This document shows, piece by piece, positions 59,183 through 64,000 of a DNA stretch of 64,000 nt (within the stretch, counting starts at the first letter, position 1; the number at the start of each line of letters is the position of its first letter). The stretch is from Variovorax sp. SG517. Lineage in GTDB: Bacteria; Pseudomonadota; Gammaproteobacteria; Burkholderiales; Burkholderiaceae_C. Location: the NCBI RefSeq assembly GCF_013376045.1, contig NZ_JABMJG010000010.1, forward strand, positions 248,001 to 312,000, written 5' to 3'. The position numbers and the translations under genes are program-made. Below the pieces are notes generated by a model. The model was not told the DNA's origin and made no database searches. It saw nothing but the letters and a program-made list of their open reading frames with translations.

Positions 59183-60643
59183 ATGATCTCTCGCGAACCC
59201 ACCATCGAGCGCCTCGCCACGGCGCAACAGCTCCTTCTCACGCCGTTCGGCCTCGACGAATCGCACCTGAGCAAGGCCCTGGCCGAGATCACCGCGCACC
59301 GGGTGGACGACGCCGACCTGTACTTCCAGTACACCCGCAGCGAAGGCTGGAGCCTCGAGGAAGGCATCGTCAAGACCGGCAGCTTCAGCATCGACCAGGG
59401 CGTCGGCGTGCGCGCGGTCAGCGGCGAGAAGACTGCCTTCGCCTACTCCGACGACATTTCCGAGGCCTCGCTGCTCGATGCGGCACGCACCGTGCGCTCC
59501 ATCTCTTCCGCGGGCCGCGCCGGCAAGGTGAAGACCGCGCCCCGCAAGATCGCCTCCAGCCGCTCGCTCTACCAGGGCATCGACCCGATCGCCACGCTCG
59601 ACAGCACCGCCAAGGTGAAGCTGCTCGAGAAGGTCGAGAAGCTCGCCCGCTCGCGCGACCCGCGCGTGGCGCAGGTGATGGCGGGGCTGGCCAGCGAATA
59701 CGACGTGGTGCTCGTGGCGCGCGCCGACGGCACGCTGGCCGCCGACGTGCGGCCGCTGGTGCGCCTGTCGGTCACGGTGATCGCCGAGCAGAACGGCCGA
59801 CGCGAGATCGGCTCCGGCGGCGGCGGCGGGCGCTTCGGCCTTGCCTACTTCACCGACGAGCAGATCGCCGAATACGTCGACCATGCTGTGACGGCCGCCC
59901 TGACGAATCTCGACGCCCGCCCGGCCCCCGCCGGCGAAATGACCGTGGTGCTCGGCTCCGGCTGGCCCGGCATCCTGCTGCACGAAGCCATCGGCCACGG
60001 GCTGGAGGGCGACTTCAACCGCAAGGGTTCGAGCGCGTTCTCTGGCCGCATCGGCCAGCGCGTGGCGGCCAAGGGCGTGACGGTGCTCGACGACGGCACC
60101 ATCGCCGACCGCCGCGGCTCGCTCAACGTCGACGACGAGGGCAACGCCAGCCAGCGCAATGTGCTGATCGAGGACGGCATCCTCAAGGGCTACATCCAGG
60201 ACGCACTCAATGCCCGCCTCATGAAGGTCAAGCCCACCGGCAACGGCCGCCGCGAGAGCTACGCCCACGTGCCGATGCCGCGCATGACCAACACCTACAT
60301 GCTCGGCGGCGACAAGGAACCCGGCGAGATCGTCGCGAGCATCAAGAAGGGCCTGTACGCCACCAACTTCGGCGGCGGGCAGGTCGACATCACCAGCGGC
60401 AAGTTCGTGTTCTCGGCCAGCGAGGCCTACTGGGTCGAGAACGGCAAGATCCAGTACCCCGTGAAGGGCGCGACCATCGTGGGCAACGGCCCCGACGCGC
60501 TCACCCGCGTGACCATGATCGGCAACGACATGGCGCTGGACTCCGGCGTCGGCACCTGCGGCAAGGAAGGCCAGAGCGTGCCGGTGGGGGTCGGCCAGCC
60601 CACCCTGCGCATCGACGGCCTGACTGTAGGTGGAACGGCTTAG
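59183..60643 (+). CDS. tldD: Metalloprotease TldD
   Basis: With TldE it forms a zinc protease that processes modified peptides such as microcins and degrades CcdA antitoxin in E. coli. 486 residues: the HExxxH zinc motif in ILLHEAIGHGLEGDFNRKGS (about residue 268), GQRVAAKGVTVLDDGT, and the cysteine in GVGTCGKEGQSVPVGVGQPT near the C-terminus. tldE (pmbA) is not seen in the window. Confidence 0.94.
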   Translation: MISREPTIERLATAQQLLLTPFGLDESHLSKALAEITAHRVDDADLYFQYTRSEGWSLEEGIVKTGSFSIDQGVGVRAVSGEKTAFAYSDDISEASLLDAARTVRSISSAGRAGKVKTAPRKIASSRSLYQGIDPIATLDSTAKVKLLEKVEKLARSRDPRVAQVMAGLASEYDVVLVARADGTLAADVRPLVRLSVTVIAEQNGRREIGSGGGGGRFGLAYFTDEQIAEYVDHAVTAALTNLDARPAPAGEMTVVLGSGWPGILLHEAIGHGLEGDFNRKGSSAFSGRIGQRVAAKGVTVLDDGTIADRRGSLNVDDEGNASQRNVLIEDGILKGYIQDALNARLMKVKPTGNGRRESYAHVPMPRMTNTYMLGGDKEPGEIVASIKKGLYATNFGGGQVDITSGKFVFSASEAYWVENGKIQYPVKGATIVGNGPDALTRVTMIGNDMALDSGVGTCGKEGQSVPVGVGQPTLRIDGLTVGGTA

Positions 60644-60726
60644 GACTTTCGGCACTTGTGTACTGTTTCTTCCGGTTGCTAAGCTGCGCTCCTTTTTTGC
60701 GAACGACGAGTTCAAGGAGCAATTCG

Positions 60727-61260
60727 ATGGGGAACAGGATCAATTCGCCCGCCATGCTGTGGGCCGCGGCCGCCGTGGTGGCGCTGGCCACCGCAGGTTG
60801 CGCATCCCGCGGCGGTTCGGGCAGCCAGCCCGAGGCGGCGCCCGCTGCTGCGGCTCCGGCGCCCGCCGCGCGTGGCGGTTCCAGGGCCGGCATGGATGCC
60901 CAGGGCAATGTGGTCGACTCGTCAAAGGTCGAAGCCGGCAGCGGCAAGACGGTCAAGGGCCTGAACGGCTACGAGGGTGAGATCACCGGCAACCCGGCTC
61001 GCAACAGCAAGTTCGCGCGCCTGCAGATCGGCATGAGCGCCAGGCAGGTCACGGACATCGCCGGCCAGCCCACCGACCAGGGCGCATATGTAACCGGCAA
61101 GGCCTTCATTCCGTTCTATTTCGGCAGCGACCGCCATCGTTTCGAGATGACGTACAAGGGCCAGGGCCGCCTGATCTTCGCGGGCGGCGGCATGGGGGAC
61201 TTCTCCTCCGGCAACCTGATCTGGATCATTCACAACCCCAACGAATCGGGCTACCGGTAA
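60727..61260 (+). CDS. Small lipoprotein, OmlA/SmpA-like C-terminus
   Basis: 177 residues: signal peptide with lipobox ATAGC (about residue 24), an Ala/Pro/Gly-rich linker (SQPEAAPAAAAPAPAARGG) and a compact C-terminal domain with FARLQIGMSARQVTDIAGQPTDQG, the 'GMs..qV..llG.P' pattern of SmpA/OmlA (BamE-like) domains. The final part, FAGGGMGDFSSGNLIW, does not resemble BamE. It ends before a terminator. Its role may be in outer membrane assembly or maintenance. Confidence 0.7.
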   Translation: MGNRINSPAMLWAAAAVVALATAGCASRGGSGSQPEAAPAAAAPAPAARGGSRAGMDAQGNVVDSSKVEAGSGKTVKGLNGYEGEITGNPARNSKFARLQIGMSARQVTDIAGQPTDQGAYVTGKAFIPFYFGSDRHRFEMTYKGQGRLIFAGGGMGDFSSGNLIWIIHNPNESGYR

Positions 61261-61271
61261 ACAACAGCAGG

Positions 61272-61293
61272 CCCGGTCTCTTGACCGGGTTTT
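61272..61293 (+). terminator. Rho-independent terminator of the lipoprotein gene
   Basis: CCCGGTC (61272-61278), TCTT loop, GACCGGG (61283-61289) and TTTT. It overlaps the probable -35 of the aroG promoter. Confidence 0.85.
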
Positions 61294-61311
61294 GCTTTTC
61301 CGTGCTACATT
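61281..61311 (+). promoter_or_regulatory. Probable aroG promoter with extended -10
   Basis: TTGACC (61281-61286), 19 bases, TACATT (61306-61311) with TG one base before the -10 (TGcTACATT). Transcription would start near 61318-61320, at or just before the leader-peptide ATG, making that mRNA nearly leaderless. Confidence 0.55.
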
Positions 61312-61319
61312 GCCAACCC

Positions 61320-61394
61320 ATGTCCGCTGTCCGCGCTTACTTTTTTGCCTACTTTTGGTTCCCGGTTTCCGGCGGACGAGAGGCGAGCGCGTAA
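61320..61394 (+). CDS. aroG leader peptide (aromatic amino acid attenuator)
   Basis: A 24-residue ORF, MSAVRAYFFAYFWFPVSGG followed by REASA and a TAA at 61392. Codons 7-14 are Y F F A Y F W F: seven of eight consecutive codons are aromatic, covering all three aromatic amino acids. This is the hallmark of a leader peptide that senses charged tRNA. There is no Shine-Dalgarno sequence before the ATG; initiation may be leaderless. It overlaps RNA arms that can form alternative hairpins controlling aroG. Confidence 0.85.
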   Translation: MSAVRAYFFAYFWFPVSGGREASA

Positions 61395-61419
61395 AAAGCA
61401 CACACGAATACCCTCCCAG

Positions 61420-61455
61420 AACCGCCGGTGGCCTCAAGCCCCCGGCGGTTTTTTT
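61420..61455 (+). terminator. aroG attenuator terminator
   Basis: AACCGCCGG (61420-61428) pairs with CCGGCGGTT (61442-61450), with GGC/GCC pairing extending the stem across one mismatch, followed by seven T (61449-61455). Its 5' arm can pair instead with CCGGCGG at 61369-61375 inside the leader-peptide gene, which prevents the terminator from forming. Confidence 0.88.
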
Positions 61456-61491
61456 ATGCCCTGACGAAACCACTCCAACAAGGAAGCACCC

Positions 61492-62610
61492 ATGAGCACG
61501 AACACTGCCCCCGCCAGCGACAGCTGGTATGCGAACGTCGAAAAAACCAGCAAGACCGACGACGAACGCATCAAGGACATCAACGTGCTGCCCCCTCCCG
61601 AACATCTGATCCGCTTCTTCCCGATCCGCGGCACACCTGTTGAAACCCTGATCGAAGGCACCCGCCGCAGCATCCACAACATCATGGCCGGCAAGGACGA
61701 CCGGCTGCTGGTGATCATGGGCCCGTGCTCCATCCACGACCCGGCCGCCGCGCTCGAATACGCCCGCCGCCTGAAGGCCGAGCGCGAGAAATACGCCGGC
61801 ACGCTGGAGATCGTGATGCGCGTGTACTTCGAGAAGCCGCGCACGACGGTCGGCTGGAAGGGGCTCATCAACGACCCGTACCTGGACGAGAGCTTCCGCA
61901 TCGACGAAGGCCTGCGCATCGCGCGCCAGCTGCTGATCGACATCAACCGCCTGGGCCTGCCGGCGGGCAGTGAGTTCCTCGACGTGATCTCGCCGCAGTA
62001 CATCGGCGACCTGATCTCCTGGGGCGCCATCGGTGCGCGCACCACCGAAAGCCAGGTGCACCGCGAGCTGGCTTCGGGCCTGTCGGCGCCCATCGGCTTC
62101 AAGAACGGCACGGACGGCAACATCCGCATCGCCACCGACGCCATCCAGGCGGCGGCGCGCGGCCATCACTTCCTCTCGGTCCACAAGAACGGCCAGGTCG
62201 CTATCGTGCAGACCAACGGCAACCGCGACTGCCACGTGATCCTGCGCGGCGGCAAGGCGCCCAACTACGACGCCGCCAGCGTCGAGGCTGCCTGCAAGGA
62301 CCTGGAGGCCGCCAAGCTGCCGCCCACGCTCATGGTCGACTGCAGCCACGCCAACAGCTCCAAGCAGCACCAGAAGCAGATCGACGTGGCGAAGGACATC
62401 GCCGCGCAGATCGCGGACGGCTCCAAGCGCGTCTTCGGCGTGATGGTCGAGAGCCACCTGCAATCGGGCGCCCAGAAGTTCACGCCGGGCAAGGACCAGC
62501 TTTCGGGCCTCGAATACGGCAAGAGCATCACCGACGCCTGCCTGGGCTGGGAGGACTCGGTGCAGGTGCTGGACACGCTCTCGCAAGCGGTCAAGCGCCG
62601 CCGGGGCTGA
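61492..62610 (+). CDS. aroG: 3-deoxy-7-phosphoheptulonate (DAHP) synthase, class I
   Basis: First step of the shikimate pathway, joining phosphoenolpyruvate and erythrose-4-phosphate. 372 residues of the AroFGH class: MGPCSIHDPAAALEYARRLK, YFEKPRTTVGWKGLINDP, EFLDVISPQYIGDLISWGAI, GARTTESQVHRELASGLSAP, FKNGTDGN, and metal ligands in MVDCSHANSSKQ. The N-terminal 45 residues are the region that carries feedback sites in relatives. It is preceded by an attenuator rich in Tyr, Phe and Trp codons; AAGGAAGC lies before the ATG. Confidence 0.96.
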   Translation: MSTNTAPASDSWYANVEKTSKTDDERIKDINVLPPPEHLIRFFPIRGTPVETLIEGTRRSIHNIMAGKDDRLLVIMGPCSIHDPAAALEYARRLKAEREKYAGTLEIVMRVYFEKPRTTVGWKGLINDPYLDESFRIDEGLRIARQLLIDINRLGLPAGSEFLDVISPQYIGDLISWGAIGARTTESQVHRELASGLSAPIGFKNGTDGNIRIATDAIQAAARGHHFLSVHKNGQVAIVQTNGNRDCHVILRGGKAPNYDAASVEAACKDLEAAKLPPTLMVDCSHANSSKQHQKQIDVAKDIAAQIADGSKRVFGVMVESHLQSGAQKFTPGKDQLSGLEYGKSITDACLGWEDSVQVLDTLSQAVKRRRG

Positions 62611-62617
62611 GCGGGCC

Positions 62618-63136
62618 CTAGAGCAATTCGGCCAGGTCGGGCCAGTGGTGCCGCATCGACGCAGCCTCGTCGCTGTCGGGCGGCACCAGGGAGAAATCGG
62701 CGAAATCGAAGCCCGGCCCGACCATGCAGGCGACCAGCGTGTAGTCGCCCGAACTGTGGCTCTGGATCGGCTGCGCCGCCTGCCACTGGCCGGCGGGCAC
62801 CACGTGCTGGGGGCGAGTGCCGTGGACGTCGACCGGGCCCAGCCGCGTGTGGGCCGGCGCGGTCCGCATCGCAGCGTCGCAGGTCCACAGCGCGAGCGGC
62901 ACGCCTTCCAGGTGCACCCAGACTTCGTCGGACAGCACCCGGTGCCAGCGCGAATGCTGGCCCGCTTCGAGCAGGTAGTAGATGCTGGTCAGCGCGCTGC
63001 GCGGCGCGCGGCCATCGGCCGGGGTGACGCTCGATGCGGAGCGGAACACCTCGCCGTACCAGCCGCCTTCGGGGTGCGGCTGCAGCTTCAGCGTCTCGAT
63101 CAGTTCGCGGGCACGGGCGGCGGACATGGCGGTCAT
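62618..63136 (-). CDS. DUF985 (Cupin_5) family protein
   Basis: 172 residues: ELIETLKLQPHPEGGWYGEV and then SALTSIYYLLEAGQHSRWHR, a beta-sandwich cupin with conserved histidines (SRWHRV) and a C-terminal YTLVACMVGPGFDFADF followed by SLVPP. The family has no firm function. The ATG at 63136 overlaps the mpl stop as ATGA. It ends eight bases from the convergent aroG stop. Confidence 0.85.
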   Translation of the reverse strand: MTAMSAARARELIETLKLQPHPEGGWYGEVFRSASSVTPADGRAPRSALTSIYYLLEAGQHSRWHRVLSDEVWVHLEGVPLALWTCDAAMRTAPAHTRLGPVDVHGTRPQHVVPAGQWQAAQPIQSHSSGDYTLVACMVGPGFDFADFSLVPPDSDEAASMRHHWPDLAELL

Positions 63137-64000
63137 GATGCGGCCGGCGCGCGCAGGGCGGCAAGCAGTTTGTCGTGCACGCCGCCGAAGCCGCCGTTGC
63201 TCATGCAGACGATGTGATCGCCCGGCCGCGCTGCGGCGACGAGCTGCTTCACCAGCGGCTCGATGGCCCCGGCGACGTGCGCGCGCTCACCCATCGGCGC
63301 GAGCGCGGCGGCCACGTCCCAGTCGAGCCCGGCCGTGTGGCAGAACGACAGGTCGGCCGATTCCAGGCTCCACGGCAGCTGCGCCGCCATCACGCCCAGC
63401 TTCATCGTGTTGCTGCGCGGCTCGAAGGCGGCCAGGATGCGCTCACTCTTGCGGCCGGCGTCGTCCAGCTTCTTGCGCAGGCCGTCAAGCGTGGTCCGGA
63501 TGGCGGTGGGGTGGTGGGCGAAATCGTCGTAGACCGTGATCGCGCCGCCTTCGCGCTCGACCGTGCCGCGCAGTTCCATGCGGCGTCGCACGTTGCGGAA
63601 ACTGCCGAGCGCCCGGGCCGCATCGGCCGGCGCCACGCCCACGTGCTCGGCCGCGGCGATGGCTGCCAGTGCATTCATCTGGTTGTGCAGGCCGGAGAGT
63701 TCCCATTCGACCCGGCCGACCGTCTCGCCGCGCAGCAGCACGTCGAAGGCGTCGTGCGTGCCGCTCGCCTGCCATTCGCCCTTGGCGCCGAAGCGCGCGA
63801 GCTCGCTCCAGCAGCCCTGGGCCAGCACGCGCTGGAGGCTTTCTTCCGTTGCGTTCACCACCAGCCGCCCGGTGCCCGGCACGGTTCGCACAAGGTGATG
63901 GAATTGGCGTTCGATGGCGGCCAGGTCGTCGAAGATGTCCGCGTGATCGAACTCCAGGTTGTTCAGCACCGCGGTGCGCGGCCGGTAGTGCACGAACTTG
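63133..64000 (-). CDS. mpl: UDP-MurNAc:tripeptide ligase Mpl, C-terminal part (cut by window edge)
   Basis: Recycles the tripeptide L-Ala-gamma-D-Glu-meso-DAP onto UDP-MurNAc. The visible 289 codons are the central and C-terminal Mur ligase domains: LNNLEFDHADIFDDLAAIER, SGLHNQMNALAAIAAAEHVG, VYDDFAHHPTAIRTTLDGLR and AAFEPRSNTMKLGV, which mark Mpl rather than MurC. The reading frame runs off the right edge of the window, so the start and P-loop are outside. Confidence 0.93.
   Translation of the reverse strand, partial: KFVHYRPRTAVLNNLEFDHADIFDDLAAIERQFHHLVRTVPGTGRLVVNATEESLQRVLAQGCWSELARFGAKGEWQASGTHDAFDVLLRGETVGRVEWELSGLHNQMNALAAIAAAEHVGVAPADAARALGSFRNVRRRMELRGTVEREGGAITVYDDFAHHPTAIRTTLDGLRKKLDDAGRKSERILAAFEPRSNTMKLGVMAAQLPWSLESADLSFCHTAGLDWDVAAALAPMGERAHVAGAIEPLVKQLVAAARPGDHIVCMSNGGFGGVHDKLLAALRAPAAS

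Overview
The window looks like chromosomal DNA from a betaproteobacterium of the order Burkholderiales, family Comamonadaceae, most like Variovorax. This rests on the high GC content, the Bug-type solute receptor, the GcvA-like LysR regulators, the dapF-DUF484-xerC and aroE-mtgA gene groups, and the form of the dcw cluster. I saw no rRNA, tRNA, phage, insertion sequence or CRISPR array. Almost everything is core chromosome. The left 9.5 kb is a more accessory mix of transport, regulation and small hydrolases.

Layout. 1-9.5 kb: a beta-lactamase-fold lipoprotein, a LysR regulator divergent from an MFS pump, a Bug receptor, a DUF3455 lipoprotein, a CPBP protease, a second MFS protein, an HCCA isomerase-like protein and an isochorismatase-like hydrolase. 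9.7-14.1 kb: an overlapping dapF-DUF484-ydcF-xerC operon, then rlmI. 14.2-18.2 kb: a CobW/ZNG GTPase with a His-rich loop, a DUF945 protein across a bidirectional terminator, and a DksA-type regulator with a long histone-like tail. 18.3-21.9 kb: a STAS-like protein, then hslV-hslU. 22.0-41.8 kb: the complete dcw cluster in canonical order (mraZ rsmH ftsL ftsI murE murF mraY murD ftsW murG murC ddl ftsQ ftsA ftsZ lpxC), nearly all genes overlapping or a few bases apart, led by a promoter that overlaps a 10-bp-period MraZ operator. A 58-residue membrane protein follows lpxC.

41.8-64 kb: a LysR regulator divergent from an SHMT-like PLP enzyme, ruvC, a large TPR-like protein, a cdsA-plsC phospholipid pair, mtgA-aroE-tonB-RNB on the minus strand, a YqiA-like hydrolase, a NarL-type two-component pair, rodA, tldD, a small lipoprotein, aroG, a DUF985 cupin and the C-terminal part of mpl. 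The window is therefore dominated by envelope construction: lipid II synthesis (mur genes, mraY, murG), polymerisation (ftsW/ftsI, rodA, mtgA), precursor supply and recycling (dapF, ddl, mpl), lipid A (lpxC) and phospholipid (cdsA/plsC).

The most notable observations are: (1) a complete transcription attenuator before aroG, with a leader peptide in which 7 of 8 consecutive codons are Tyr, Phe or Trp, followed by mutually exclusive hairpins; (2) a roughly 208-residue Pro/Ala/Glu-rich insertion inside MurD and a similar roughly 98-residue one inside PlsC; (3) a DksA with a Lys/Ala-rich histone-like tail and only one of the four zinc cysteines; (4) a family of about 90-bp palindromic intergenic repeats, one of which appears to supply the ftsL ribosome binding site; (5) a long hairpin between hslU and mraZ and nested inverted repeats between ftsZ and lpxC.
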